A stretch of DNA of 64,000 nucleotides from an uncultured Lachnospiraceae bacterium (GTDB lineage Bacteria > Bacillota > Clostridia > Lachnospirales > Lachnospiraceae). The DNA lies in assembly GCA_905234245.1 (NCBI GenBank), contig CAJOGN010000001.1:186001-250000 (forward strand), read 5' to 3'. Shown here one piece after another: positions 21,756 to 30,926 of this stretch. The notes beneath the pieces were generated by a model. That model had not been told where the DNA came from, made no database searches, and was given only the letters and a program-made list of their open reading frames with translations. The position numbers were made by a program, and so were the translations under genes. Each line of letters opens with the position of its first letter. Positions within the stretch are counted from its first letter, which is position 1.

Positions 21756-22352
21756 ATGGAAGACTTTTTAACTGTATGGAGCATGCAGCCAAAAGAAGTA
21801 ATTGACGAAATTAGTCATCACGGTGTTTATATTTGTGATCCGCATAAAATTGAAAGAGATTTTGGAAGCGAGAACGATTCTTTTAAACCCGCATATGACT
21901 GGCTTGTTCATAAGATGGAAATGATGATTGGAAATAAACCAGAGAATGTGCAATATCCTGTATGGGCATGGTATGCTTCGGACTGGAAAAATAAACGTCC
22001 TGATTTAAGAAAAAATCATTATGCTTTGCCCGGAACTACTATGTACTGTATTGAATGTAATATACCAGTACGAGATGTTGTATTACATGATTATAGTGAG
22101 TGGCATTGTGTATTAAATAAGTTTCCAAGCTTACTGGCAAACAGTGAAGAAGAATATGATAAGCTCTATGATGAATATCAAGCTATGAGCCAAGCAGAGC
22201 AGAATAATTTAATGGTGAAGTCTTGGGAGAATATTTTTAATATTACTCCATTCCAGAATAATTTTAGAGAAAATGGTAGATTCGTTCAGGCAACTTTCTG
22301 GGAACTTCGTGACGAATATATACAAAGTATTAAACGATTCAAGGCTAGGTGA
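21756..22352 (+). CDS. DUF3841 family protein, 198 aa
   Basis: ATG 21756 follows AAGAGGATGATT. The pattern LTVWSMQPKEVIDEISHHGV then AYDWLVHKMEMMIGNKPENV, YPVWAWYASDWKNKRPDLRK and LHDYSEWHCVLN is that of the DUF3841 family as I recall it. That family is a roughly 180-aa protein found in Bacillota and their phages, with a conserved W-x-W-Y core. Its biochemical role is unknown. Single-gene unit with an early-type promoter, placed between tail genes with late promoters. Confidence 0.8.
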   Translation: MEDFLTVWSMQPKEVIDEISHHGVYICDPHKIERDFGSENDSFKPAYDWLVHKMEMMIGNKPENVQYPVWAWYASDWKNKRPDLRKNHYALPGTTMYCIECNIPVRDVVLHDYSEWHCVLNKFPSLLANSEEEYDKLYDEYQAMSQAEQNNLMVKSWENIFNITPFQNNFRENGRFVQATFWELRDEYIQSIKRFKAR

Positions 22353-22399
22353 CTAAAAAAGTATATCACCCAATACAAAGACTTAAATCTAGTAATAGA

Positions 22400-22462
22400 T
22401 TATATATTATATCTTAGTATATAAAGAGTCGAAGCTGTCGGTGACGGTATGGCTCTTTATAA
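22400..22462 (+). promoter_or_regulatory. Early-type promoter and leader hairpin
   Basis: TTATATATTATA (22400-22411) followed by ATAAAGAG...CTCTTTAT (about 22421-22462), a stem enclosing GAAGCTGTCGGTGACGGTAT, upstream of the 22488 gene. Confidence 0.6.
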
Positions 22463-22487
22463 ATAAACAAGTGAAAGGAATATCACT

Positions 22488-23297
22488 ATGTCTAAAAAGC
22501 AAAGAGATAGCCAGGAAAACTGGCTCAAGCCTGAGAATGCTCCAAAAGCAAGGGCTTGGATGAAAGAAGTAGTGTCCGATGCGAAATGGACAACTACAAC
22601 AAAAGAAGCAGAAGGCTTCTTACAGTATCTCATGGACTGCATTATTAAACAGATGCAGGACGAAGAGAATGAGCTGGCAAAGAAGGAAAACAGAGAGCCT
22701 GAAGAGATTCCTCCTGTTAATGTCCAGCTGTCTTCCCATAGGGTTGGGAAGAGATTTATTCCGTTAGTTGCAATTTTCGACACCACATGCCTTAAGAATC
22801 GTAGTAGAAGGAGAAACAGTAAAGAACTGGATATCTTCAATCCGGAGACTCGTTCTAGAGGTGCTCGGCTGAAGGCTCCTATCTACAAGTATGTAGTAAA
22901 ACCGTTCATGTATACTCAAAAAGACATGAATGCGTTTTTCCAGAGAGATGCTGCAAGAGCACTTGGTCTGGAACCGGGTCAAGCAAGTATGCTCAAGCAG
23001 TATAGAGAACCGAAGATTCAAAAGTTCAATAAAGGACATGACGAATATGTCACACTCATGATTGATCCAATCCGTCTGTTCTCTGCTATGGCAGCTCAGA
23101 CTAAAATGGTCAGAGGCGACAAGGATGCCAATCAGAAGTTCGAGACAATCATCTATACGGATTCTGTTGAAAGAATTCATAGTGGTAACTGGAAGTATGT
23201 GTGTACCACTAAGAATATCAGAAATAAGAATAAGAAGAATAAGAAGTACGAGGATCAAATCTACAACGAGATGGAGCGTAGAATGAGAGGTAGATAA
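22488..23297 (+). CDS. Basic hypothetical protein, 269 aa
   Basis: ATG 22488 follows GTGAAAGGAATATCACT. The N-terminal third is helical (KARAWMKEVVSDAKWTTTTK), the rest is Lys/Arg-rich, with a basic insertion (CLKNRSRRRNSKELDIFNPE) and a very basic C-terminus (RNKNKKNKKYEDQ...ERRMRGR). C/G-ending codons are more frequent than in the neighbours, suggesting high expression. The charge suggests nucleic-acid binding. No family recognised. Early-type promoter with its own terminator. Confidence 0.62.
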   Translation: MSKKQRDSQENWLKPENAPKARAWMKEVVSDAKWTTTTKEAEGFLQYLMDCIIKQMQDEENELAKKENREPEEIPPVNVQLSSHRVGKRFIPLVAIFDTTCLKNRSRRRNSKELDIFNPETRSRGARLKAPIYKYVVKPFMYTQKDMNAFFQRDAARALGLEPGQASMLKQYREPKIQKFNKGHDEYVTLMIDPIRLFSAMAAQTKMVRGDKDANQKFETIIYTDSVERIHSGNWKYVCTTKNIRNKNKKNKKYEDQIYNEMERRMRGR

Positions 23298-23304
23298 GAT
23301 CCCC

Positions 23305-23347
23305 ATTAGTAGGATGTCGGTTTATCTGGCATCCTACTAATTTTTTT
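23305..23347 (+). terminator. Intrinsic terminator
   Basis: ATTAGTAGGATG paired with CATCCTACTAAT then a T-run. Confidence 0.85.
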
Positions 23348-23354
23348 ATTATAA

Positions 23355-23368
23355 AACTTTTTCATAAT
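23355..23368 (+). promoter_or_regulatory. Late-type promoter variant AACT-N6-TAAT
   Basis: AACT-TTTTCA-TAAT, one base from consensus, 26 nt before the 23394 start. Confidence 0.45.
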
Positions 23369-23393
23369 AGGAATGGAAAGGTGGTCTAATTAT

Positions 23394-24485
23394 ATGGCGT
23401 ATACTGGAACAAATCCTTTTTCGGTTAGTTTTACTGCCATGAAATTGCGTTATCATGATTATGATAATTCAATTGAAAGTTTAAATTTTCTAAATCCCAC
23501 TGATAAGGTTAATGTCTTTATTAACTTTGAATCAGTTTTGAATAATCTAAGTATGATGCGTGACATTGACACGAAATTATTACTAGAAAGAAAGTTTCCA
23601 ACTATTTTCGAATCTGAGATGATTAACCTCTGTGCTCATTATAAAAAATTCTTTAGGGGAAATGGATTAGACACAAAGGTGTTTTTATATTATACGGATT
23701 TATCTTCCCCGGATTTTATTAATTATAAATACAATGATGAGTATCGGAGTTATTATATAAATAAGTATTTACAGAATCCAAAATTCCAATTACTCGGTAA
23801 TAAACTCTTGGATGTAATCATTCCAAGAGTCCAAAAAATCTCCGAATTCATTCCGAATGTATATTTTATCAATGCTCCAAGAATAGATGGTTCCTTAGTA
23901 CCATTTATTATTTCTAAAGAATATCCAGATTCTAAGAATTTCATTATCTCTACAGATAAGTACGACACACAGTATCTTCTATATAGAGACAAATTCTGTG
24001 TTCATTATATCAAGAGATCTAGTTCTGGAAGTGGAGTATTCTGTAATTTTGAAAAATACATTTCCGATTTATTCAAAGAGAACTATGAAGAAAATAATGA
24101 ATCTTCTTTATTCTTAAATCCATCATTCTATTCTTTACTACTATCATCTTTAGGGGATAAACCAAGATCCTTGGAACCACTAAAGGGGATTGGAGTAAAA
24201 ACTGTAATGAAATATTTATCTTCTGGGATCAGCAATGGACTATTCACAAAACAATCTGGATCCATTGATATGATTCTGAAAACATTCCCAGAAGACCAAG
24301 AAGAAAGAGCAAATGAGAATTTTCATTGCTTCAATATTGAAAAACAATATTCAGACCTAACACAAAAGGAGATATTCCAGATAACGAATCAGATTGTAGA
24401 TAGGTCTGATTTTACATCCCTCATTCAATTAAATAACGAAGATTATAGAGATTATCCGTTAATGCTTCCTGAATTAACTTCTTAA
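23394..24485 (+). CDS. PIN/FEN-like protein with degenerate active site, 363 aa
   Basis: ATG 23394 (MAYTGTNPFSVSF) is preferred because GGAAAGGTGG lies just ahead; the ORF-track ATG 23373 overlaps that site. The order VNVFINFESVLNNL (strand and helix where FEN nucleases have vDg...), FIISTDKYDTQYL (like SgDkDltQL) and LEPLKGIGVKTVMKYL (H3TH, GIGxKTA) follows the 5'-3' exonuclease/FEN fold. The first Asp is replaced by Asn (FINFES) and the acidic pair of the middle motif is incomplete (APRIDGSLV), so catalysis may be lost. It sits 11 nt before the hub gene in a late unit, so a structural or packaging role for the fold is possible. Confidence 0.62.
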   Translation: MAYTGTNPFSVSFTAMKLRYHDYDNSIESLNFLNPTDKVNVFINFESVLNNLSMMRDIDTKLLLERKFPTIFESEMINLCAHYKKFFRGNGLDTKVFLYYTDLSSPDFINYKYNDEYRSYYINKYLQNPKFQLLGNKLLDVIIPRVQKISEFIPNVYFINAPRIDGSLVPFIISKEYPDSKNFIISTDKYDTQYLLYRDKFCVHYIKRSSSGSGVFCNFEKYISDLFKENYEENNESSLFLNPSFYSLLLSSLGDKPRSLEPLKGIGVKTVMKYLSSGISNGLFTKQSGSIDMILKTFPEDQEERANENFHCFNIEKQYSDLTQKEIFQITNQIVDRSDFTSLIQLNNEDYRDYPLMLPELTS

Positions 24486-24496
24486 GGAGGGGTACA

Positions 24497-25762
24497 ATGC
24501 AAACAAACGGTTCTAAACTTTTAAAAGAAGAAGATAGACTATGTGAGTATAGATATCAAATCACAGAGTTTTATGTTTTAATTAATGGGGAGAAAGATGA
24601 ACTTCCAGTAGAGAGAATCTCAAGTTTTAAAATCGAGCATTATTTTGAAGAAGCATTATTTCCTATCTTCAAGATTAGCTTGGTGATGGAACAGAGTAGA
24701 TACTATAAAATGATGCAGAACAAGAAAGATGTAAAGTTCAAAGTAAGAATTCAAGAATTTTACACAATCAATGATACAGAAGAGAGTTCTATGTTAAGAG
24801 ATGTCATCAATGATACTTTTGTATTCTTTCCAGACGATGATGATAGTAACTACGATATCGATGTTAAGAAGGATGATGAAAGTCAACAGCCGGATGATAC
24901 AAATAAACTAGAAGCTCTTGAGAACGAAGTTGATTTATTTTTATTCAAAGAAATGGTTACATCCTTAAGAGGTAAATGTAACTATATTCTGCAAAATGTA
25001 AACCTATCTACTGCTGTAACATATATGCTATATAAAGGTGGAGCAAAGAACGTATTAATGTCCCCATTTGAGAATAATGATATTTATAACGAATTAGTTC
25101 TTCCTCCACAGTCTTATGATAAGCAATTAATGTATTTAAATAACAACTTTGGATTCCATAAAGAAGGAAGCATTGTATATTTTGGATTATATCACTCATA
25201 TATCTTAAATTGCAAAGCTGGGTGTACGGCATATGCTAAAAAAGAATGGCAAGACACTGTCATATATGTACTAGAGAGAACAAATAGTTCTTCTCAGTTG
25301 GAGGGTGCTATCATAAGAAAGGATGAAGAGAAATTCTATTTCTTATCCAATTCTGATACAATCTCCATTGAAAATACATTGGTAACACAAAATGTTACTG
25401 GTGGTGTTAATCCAAAAATTATCGATGTTCATGACAATGTGGTCAATACTAACGAGAGTGGAGCTAAGGATGTTAATTCTGAGAATGACGCCATTGTATT
25501 TAATACCACTTCAAATAAATTTATGCCATCTGCCACCACTGCTCAAATGAAAGCAAATGGCCTTGTCATATCGATGAAAATAGATAATGTGAATATGGAT
25601 GCGTTTAATCCAAATAAAAGATTTTCGATTATATTTGAAAATCAGGCACACAATGATAAGTATAAAGGTATCTATAGAATTTCTACAGCACTTTATACAT
25701 TTAATCATTCTGGTGCAGATTTTTCTTTAACTGCAATATTGACTTTCAAGAAAGTCGGATAA
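24497..25762 (+). CDS. Baseplate hub-like tail protein, 421 aa
   Basis: ATG 24497 follows AAGGAGGGGTACA. The N-terminal beta domain (YRYQITEFYVLINGEKDELP then RISSFKIEHYFEEALFPIFK), a middle segment LPPQSYDKQLMYLNNNFGFH with GSIVYFGLYHSYIL, and a C-terminal beta domain (YRISTALYTFNHSGADFSLT) resemble gp27/gpD-type hub proteins in style. In these the YDKQL-xxLN--FGF segment is common. An Asp-rich insertion (DDDDSNYDIDVKKDDE) interrupts the first domain. Predicted to form the central hub through which tail tube and spike connect. Assignment is by general plan, not by a diagnostic motif. Confidence 0.6.
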   Translation: MQTNGSKLLKEEDRLCEYRYQITEFYVLINGEKDELPVERISSFKIEHYFEEALFPIFKISLVMEQSRYYKMMQNKKDVKFKVRIQEFYTINDTEESSMLRDVINDTFVFFPDDDDSNYDIDVKKDDESQQPDDTNKLEALENEVDLFLFKEMVTSLRGKCNYILQNVNLSTAVTYMLYKGGAKNVLMSPFENNDIYNELVLPPQSYDKQLMYLNNNFGFHKEGSIVYFGLYHSYILNCKAGCTAYAKKEWQDTVIYVLERTNSSSQLEGAIIRKDEEKFYFLSNSDTISIENTLVTQNVTGGVNPKIIDVHDNVVNTNESGAKDVNSENDAIVFNTTSNKFMPSATTAQMKANGLVISMKIDNVNMDAFNPNKRFSIIFENQAHNDKYKGIYRISTALYTFNHSGADFSLTAILTFKKVG

Positions 25763-25763
25763 A

Positions 25764-25807
25764 ATACTATGGGAAAGAGAATAAAATCTTTCCCATAGTA
25801 TTTTTTT
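25764..25807. terminator. Bidirectional terminator
   Basis: ATACTATGGGAAAGA paired with TCTTTCCCATAGTAT, between the convergent hub gene and 25809-28619. Confidence 0.85.
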
Positions 25808-25808
25808 G

Positions 25809-28619
25809 TTATAGTAGATCGTCGATATTGAATTCAGAGGATGATTCAATAATGAGATTCATCCGTTCTTCAATTACCTTCTCATCAACTTCGGGTCCGT
25901 TCTCTACTTCAGCAGACTCATTTTTATTTTCTGCATTACTCTCAGGCTGAGGTTGCTCAGCATTCTTCTTAGGAGCTAGTTTACTTAGAACCTTGATGTA
26001 GTCAAGATACTTTTTCTCAATGATTGTGAGAATTGCTCCCATATATTCTCTTGCTACAGTAGTAATGACTGAAGAACTAGTAATCTTATCTTTCGTCTCT
26101 TTATCATTACCTGTATTGGTACCATTCTGCTGGACATTCTGAGTCTCTGCTTCAAATAGAACAGCTTCAGTAACATCATTATTTGCGGTTGTAGTACGAG
26201 ATGCTTGAGCATGAGTCCCAAGAGTATTGATAATATCTTGCTGCTTCTTAGCCGCAGCATCCTTCAGTTTATCAAGCTCATTAGAGATTCTGTTATACAT
26301 ATCCTCATACTGCTCACAGAAGGTAATCATATTAGCAATCTTTGTCTTTGCATCATCACCAGAGTAGGCAGTCAGAGTTGTCTTATCAGTATTACCAAAC
26401 GTCATATACTGACGAATTCTTCCATTCAGTGTAGTTTCATTACCAATCTTATCTGGGATATCCGGGAAGATATACTTCTCAGCACCAGCTCTAGATTTCA
26501 GATCCTGTGGAAGATTGCTTGGATTTAGTGTATTAATCTTATTAGACGCAGAGGAAATTTCTGCAAGAATCTTTTCAGAAGTGGCATTTTCATACTTTGC
26601 AATATTAATTGTAGTATTAGAGGTATCGAGATTATTTAGATCAGCTTTTACAGTCTGTAGCCATCTATTGTTTTTAGCTGTGAGTCCTCTAGACTTATCT
26701 CTGAATTTATCCAGAATATCATTGACCCACTTTTTAAATGTTTCTACTAGACTCTTAGTGACCTTAGTATCAGCTTTCTGAGGAGTGCTCTTCTCCTGAG
26801 CCTCTTTATGCTGAATCTGGGCATCAGTTTGTACAGTAGGAGCAGTACCGTTAGTATCAGCTTCTCCAACGTCTTCTAAGATTGCACCAGTTTCTTTTCT
26901 GATACGAAGCTTGTGATAATCATTTAGCATGGATTCGAATACCACACTCTGATATACGTCAAGCTCTTCATAAGCTTCTCTATAAGACTCTAGATCATAA
27001 TCGAATGGGACGAATTCTTCTGGGTCAGCAGAAGGAATAATGTCTTCATCTTCGACTAGGTCGTTTAGTTCATCGAATCTAGAGAGAAGTTTCTTTGCAA
27101 CAGCTAGTGCGTATTCTCTATAATTCTTCCAAGTCTTTTCAATGATATCTTGATACTCATTGAAAGAGCTGTCATCTAAATCATGATGATTGAATTCTAG
27201 AGAATCCTTTAGCTCTTCAATATATTTATTTACTTTACCAGCATTAGAAGAAATGATGGAAAGGTTTTTCTTGAAGCTGCAAATATCACTAAAGATAGCC
27301 ATGCTTACAGAGCCATCATTATTAATATTTGTATTTTTCTGAGAAGTATAATACTCTACATTATCCAGAGAGATTAGGATATTACTATATCTAGAGACAA
27401 AACTGTCATCCAGATTGGATTTAGCCAATACATCATCCACAATAGCATTTGGATCCTTCATATTTACTTCAAAGATATGAAGGTTATTCATAATATCCAT
27501 GAAGGATTTATTTACTGCTGCATATGGATATGTATCATATGGATATTTGGTAGTATCCACATCATCAGTATAATTTACTCTATAATTATACTTCTTAGAG
27601 ATGATATTAGCCATCTGCATCTTCTTTTTATTGATAGCAGAATCAATATATGGAATTGCAACATTCATATCTCTATTTAGCATAGAAGTCAGAATGGTGC
27701 TATCATCCAGATCATCAATATCGTCGCCCTCAACACTCTCATGTAAAACATTTTCACCATCAGGGAAATAGTTTAAGAAAGTATTGTAGAGATTTGTATA
27801 AGACATCATATTATAGAAATAATACTTAGACTTCCGAATAATCATTGCTGTAAGATAAGCACACAGATTCATGTACTGACGCATAGCATTGTACTTGAAA
27901 TAATTGAGAATACGAGCAACATTTGGAGATACTTTACCATCTGCTACTAGAGTCTCAAGTGTATTCAGAAGTACCTTAATATCGCCATAACTATTATTAA
28001 TTCTACCCTTAGCATTCATAGCAATTACGACGAGTTCTTTCACACTCTGTCTATAACCGCGAATGAAAGGAATAATATTATTTACAATATATGTCTCATC
28101 AATCTTAACAACTGCTGGACTGTCCAGAACCATTAAGTCCTTTACGGTATTAGTATTAAGGGTAGTTTTCACCAGTTGTTTCTTTGTCTTTTCATAAAAT
28201 TCACCAGAGACATACTTCTTACGAATATCAGATTCTTTAAAATCACCACTAATGATTTTCTTCATAGTGGCTTCAAAGTCAAGAGGAACATTTGCTAAAT
28301 ACTCAGGACGTATCTTTTCAATGTTCTCATATGGCTGAACATAAATGCTGATATTCTTGTCATCAATATATACACTATCATGAATCTTTGTAAAGAAATT
28401 ATCTAAAGTCTCTGTATCAGCAGAAGCAGTATTTAAATATGTGATAGTCTTATCAATATATTTACAATACATTTCAGGAGAGACTATAGTTGGAGAAGGT
28501 AGCATAGAACCTTCCATCATAGAAGTTGAAGCCGACTGAAAGTTTTCAATATCAAAACTCATCAGTTCAACTCTATGTTCAAGAATAGATTGATTTAGTA
28601 AATCAATAATCTCATTCAT
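25809..28619 (-). CDS. Large internal-virion-type protein, 936 aa
   Basis: ATG 28619 follows AATGGAGGTGAATCAG, 15 nt after the stop of 28635-29741. The protein is helical and acidic, with an Asn/Asp/Tyr-rich N-terminal 600 residues, a Gln/Thr/Ala-rich linker near 600-640 (TVQTDAQIQHKEAQEKSTPQ), a helix pair VETFKKWVNDILDKFRDKSR, and acidic low-complexity near 890-915. The amphipathic K-W-x(3)-ILDKFRDK segment resembles those in the five related proteins downstream in coordinate. Final gene of the array transcribed from 29781. A role as internal or ejected virion protein is inferred. Confidence 0.6.
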   Translation of the reverse strand: MNEIIDLLNQSILEHRVELMSFDIENFQSASTSMMEGSMLPSPTIVSPEMYCKYIDKTITYLNTASADTETLDNFFTKIHDSVYIDDKNISIYVQPYENIEKIRPEYLANVPLDFEATMKKIISGDFKESDIRKKYVSGEFYEKTKKQLVKTTLNTNTVKDLMVLDSPAVVKIDETYIVNNIIPFIRGYRQSVKELVVIAMNAKGRINNSYGDIKVLLNTLETLVADGKVSPNVARILNYFKYNAMRQYMNLCAYLTAMIIRKSKYYFYNMMSYTNLYNTFLNYFPDGENVLHESVEGDDIDDLDDSTILTSMLNRDMNVAIPYIDSAINKKKMQMANIISKKYNYRVNYTDDVDTTKYPYDTYPYAAVNKSFMDIMNNLHIFEVNMKDPNAIVDDVLAKSNLDDSFVSRYSNILISLDNVEYYTSQKNTNINNDGSVSMAIFSDICSFKKNLSIISSNAGKVNKYIEELKDSLEFNHHDLDDSSFNEYQDIIEKTWKNYREYALAVAKKLLSRFDELNDLVEDEDIIPSADPEEFVPFDYDLESYREAYEELDVYQSVVFESMLNDYHKLRIRKETGAILEDVGEADTNGTAPTVQTDAQIQHKEAQEKSTPQKADTKVTKSLVETFKKWVNDILDKFRDKSRGLTAKNNRWLQTVKADLNNLDTSNTTINIAKYENATSEKILAEISSASNKINTLNPSNLPQDLKSRAGAEKYIFPDIPDKIGNETTLNGRIRQYMTFGNTDKTTLTAYSGDDAKTKIANMITFCEQYEDMYNRISNELDKLKDAAAKKQQDIINTLGTHAQASRTTTANNDVTEAVLFEAETQNVQQNGTNTGNDKETKDKITSSSVITTVAREYMGAILTIIEKKYLDYIKVLSKLAPKKNAEQPQPESNAENKNESAEVENGPEVDEKVIEERMNLIIESSSEFNIDDLL

Positions 28620-28634
28620 ACTGATTCACCTCCA

Positions 28635-29741
28635 TTACGGATTATTTTTATTCTTGTTTTTATTATTCTTTTTAGAATCAGTTACGCTTAAGTATGCATC
28701 TCTTATTTCATCCAGAGTGTACTTGCCAGGCTCTTGTTCATTAACAGCTTTAACAACATCACCTAATTTTACATTAGATCTGTTAAGTCTTTTGAGAACA
28801 GCTTTGACAATACCTTCTGCATAAGCATCCTGTTTATCCTTAGCTTCCTGTTCACGTTTATTATCTAGCTTTTCTTTAACTTTAGCCTGACGCTCATGCT
28901 GACTTTCGTCATCGGCATGAACCAGCTTACCAGCTTTACTGTTAGCAATCTTATTTAGGAATTTAGCAAAAGCAGACTGGTTTGCAGCTCTTCTCTCACA
29001 CTCTTTTGTGGTAACACCAACAACATTACCAAGAGCGTTCATGATAGCTTGGGCTTTGCTAACTTCTTTTTCACCGTAGTTACGATCGACTCTGTCTTTA
29101 AATTCCTCGCAAGTTTTGCTGAGATTCTGAAGAGCCTCCTTAGTACCAGCTGCACCCTTGTTGATAGCTGCACCAGCTTTTAAAAAACCAGCGGCAGTCG
29201 TTGCCACACCAAGAAATGGAGCTGCAGACTTAGTGAACGCGGCACAGCGAGCAGCAACTCTTTCCTTAAAGGTCTGATGGTCAATTGCATTCTTCTCCAG
29301 CATCTGGATAAGACCAGTGATATCTTTTTCAAATGGTGCAATGTCACGCACAGTGAACCATTCTTTATTGATACCCTTGACGATTTGCTCTTGAAGCTCG
29401 GGGTGATCTTTAATCATCTTATTGACAATCTCTTCGTCGGTTCTGATCTGCTTAGCGTTACCGAAGACTTTGTCCATTAGGCTCTTAATAAGACCAGTAA
29501 TTTTAGAGATAATCTTCAGAATAGCATTGCCAATCTTAGCAAGAACACCTTCGCCTTCTTTCTCGAGGAGAACATCATAATCCTCAACATCTTCGAAATA
29601 ATGACGCATCTCGAGGCTATGCTTCTTTATCTCAAAATCCGCGAATTGAGTATTCATGTCGTTCATAGTGGATTCTAAGCAGTTATACATATCATCAAAG
29701 AAACCGAATTCATTGATGTATGCTGCATTCGTAGATACCAT
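28635..29741 (-). CDS. Internal-virion-type protein, array member 1, 368 aa
   Basis: Start chosen at 29741 (MVSTNAAYINEFGFFDDMYN) with AAAGGA at 8 nt; the ORF-track ATG at 29750 touches the ribosome site. An acidic N-terminus (ESTMNDMNTQFADFEIK; YFEDVEDYDVLLEKEGEG) is followed by a long amphipathic, basic helix (LAKIGNAILKIISKITGLIK-SLMDKVFG), then a hydrophobic Gly/Ala patch (APFLGVATTAAGFLKAGAA) and a Lys-rich tail ending KNNKNKNKNNP. The plan is shared with the next four genes. Late-type promoter at 29781-29794. Confidence 0.65.
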   Translation of the reverse strand: MVSTNAAYINEFGFFDDMYNCLESTMNDMNTQFADFEIKKHSLEMRHYFEDVEDYDVLLEKEGEGVLAKIGNAILKIISKITGLIKSLMDKVFGNAKQIRTDEEIVNKMIKDHPELQEQIVKGINKEWFTVRDIAPFEKDITGLIQMLEKNAIDHQTFKERVAARCAAFTKSAAPFLGVATTAAGFLKAGAAINKGAAGTKEALQNLSKTCEEFKDRVDRNYGEKEVSKAQAIMNALGNVVGVTTKECERRAANQSAFAKFLNKIANSKAGKLVHADDESQHERQAKVKEKLDNKREQEAKDKQDAYAEGIVKAVLKRLNRSNVKLGDVVKAVNEQEPGKYTLDEIRDAYLSVTDSKKNNKNKNKNNP

Positions 29742-29780
29742 TATTATCATCCTTTCTTAATTTTACTATAAGAAGAACTT

Positions 29781-29794
29781 ATTATACTAATGTT
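29781..29794 (-). promoter_or_regulatory. Late-type promoter AACA-TTAGTA-TAAT
   Basis: Exact class match on the minus strand, 40 nt before the 29741 start, serving 28635-29741 and 25809-28619. Confidence 0.7.
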
Positions 29795-29801
29795 TTTTCT
29801 A

Positions 29802-29840
29802 GGAAAATAAAGTGTATGAGAAACTCATACACTTTATTTC
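29802..29840 (-). terminator. Intrinsic terminator
   Basis: AAATAAAGTGTATGAG with its complement and a U-run on the minus strand, after the 29846-30856 gene. Confidence 0.85.
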
Positions 29841-29845
29841 TTATT

Positions 29846-30856
29846 TTAATTGGATCCCGTTAAGAAATCCTTTAAATCTTTACCCTCACGTTTTGTCTTC
29901 TTAACTACTTTCTTTGCTTTAGTTTCGAATATTTTTGCTTTAACTGCAGTACCTGCCATATTCTTAGCCATCTTAGCAGCGTTCTTAGGTCCTCCGGCAG
30001 CATCTAATAAAAGTCCAGGATTTTTACGAGCACCCCTAAGGACAGAACCACTATCAACGATAGGCTTAGAAGGATTGTCATAGTTTGTAAAAGACATGAG
30101 ATTAGTTATTTCTTTCTTAATAATGCTCTGTAAGTCCTGTTCTTTTCTATGAAGAACTTTACTTATGAGTCTATGAACTTTACCAGCATTAGCAAGCTTC
30201 TCAATCTTCTTTTCAAACTTAGCTGCTCTATGTTCACCGAGTTCTTTTTGAATAGCTTCCATAGAAATAATCTCTTTCTTAATGGCAGCATTAATAGCTT
30301 TTGCACATGTAGAATTTCTATCAGCAATTTCAAGTGCAGTTTTCATTGTAACAGATAGTGCAGCTCTGGTAGCAACAGAGCTTGCTTCATCACCAATACC
30401 TTTTAACTTTTGTTCCAGGGCATTGACAATTTCTTCGGCAAATTCAGCAGACGGACTTTCTTTCTTGGCTTCAGCTTCAAGTTTCTTTAAAGCTTCATCG
30501 TAAAGTTTTTCATGTTGACGAAAATCCGTAACAGTAACTCTTTTCTTTGCTAATTCAGGATTTTTATTAACTTCATCTACGAATTTATCATATCTCGCTT
30601 TTTCTTCTTTAGACATAAACATCAGCTTGATGCCATCAGAGATTCTTGCAAAAGCTTCCTTCAGCTTATCAATGATAACTTTGAATGCTTTTTGTAGAGA
30701 TGCAATTGCTCCAGCTTTATGTTTTTCATTAGAATTAACTGCATCGATTGGTACTGCCGCTTTATCAGATTCAAGGAATACATCTGCTAGAGGAATATCA
30801 ATAAAAGCATCTATGTGCATCTGAGCTTCTGTTAAATAATATAGAGCTTCATCCAT
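29846..30856 (-). CDS. Internal-virion-type protein, array member 2, 336 aa
   Basis: ATG 30856 (MDEALYYLTEAQMHIDAFID) behind AAAGGAG is used rather than the TTG at 30865. After an acidic start it has the amphipathic segment IASLQKAFKVIIDKLKEAFA-RISDGIKLMF, then charged helices (EKIEKLANAGKVHRLISKVL) and a basic Lys-rich tail (KIFETKAKKVVKKTKREGKD). Same layout as its neighbours, but shorter and with no obvious central hydrophobic patch. Predicted virion interior or ejected protein; no enzyme motif. Confidence 0.62.
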   Translation of the reverse strand: MDEALYYLTEAQMHIDAFIDIPLADVFLESDKAAVPIDAVNSNEKHKAGAIASLQKAFKVIIDKLKEAFARISDGIKLMFMSKEEKARYDKFVDEVNKNPELAKKRVTVTDFRQHEKLYDEALKKLEAEAKKESPSAEFAEEIVNALEQKLKGIGDEASSVATRAALSVTMKTALEIADRNSTCAKAINAAIKKEIISMEAIQKELGEHRAAKFEKKIEKLANAGKVHRLISKVLHRKEQDLQSIIKKEITNLMSFTNYDNPSKPIVDSGSVLRGARKNPGLLLDAAGGPKNAAKMAKNMAGTAVKAKIFETKAKKVVKKTKREGKDLKDFLTGSN

Positions 30857-30884
30857 GGGTTTCAACTCCTTTATTTTAGTATAA

Positions 30885-30920
30885 GAGATGAGTGAGTGAT
30901 TTTATACACTCACTCATCTC
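30885..30920 (-). terminator. Hairpin between array genes
   Basis: GAGATGAGTGAGTG paired with CACTCACTCATCTC, 14 bp, no strong U-run; could be a weak terminator or an mRNA-processing hairpin. Confidence 0.6.
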
Positions 30921-30926
30921 CTGTGT

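Noticed and set aside
22764-23306. 180-aa minus-strand ORF
   Set aside because: Antisense to the 22488 gene, runs through the terminator and has no supporting start signal.
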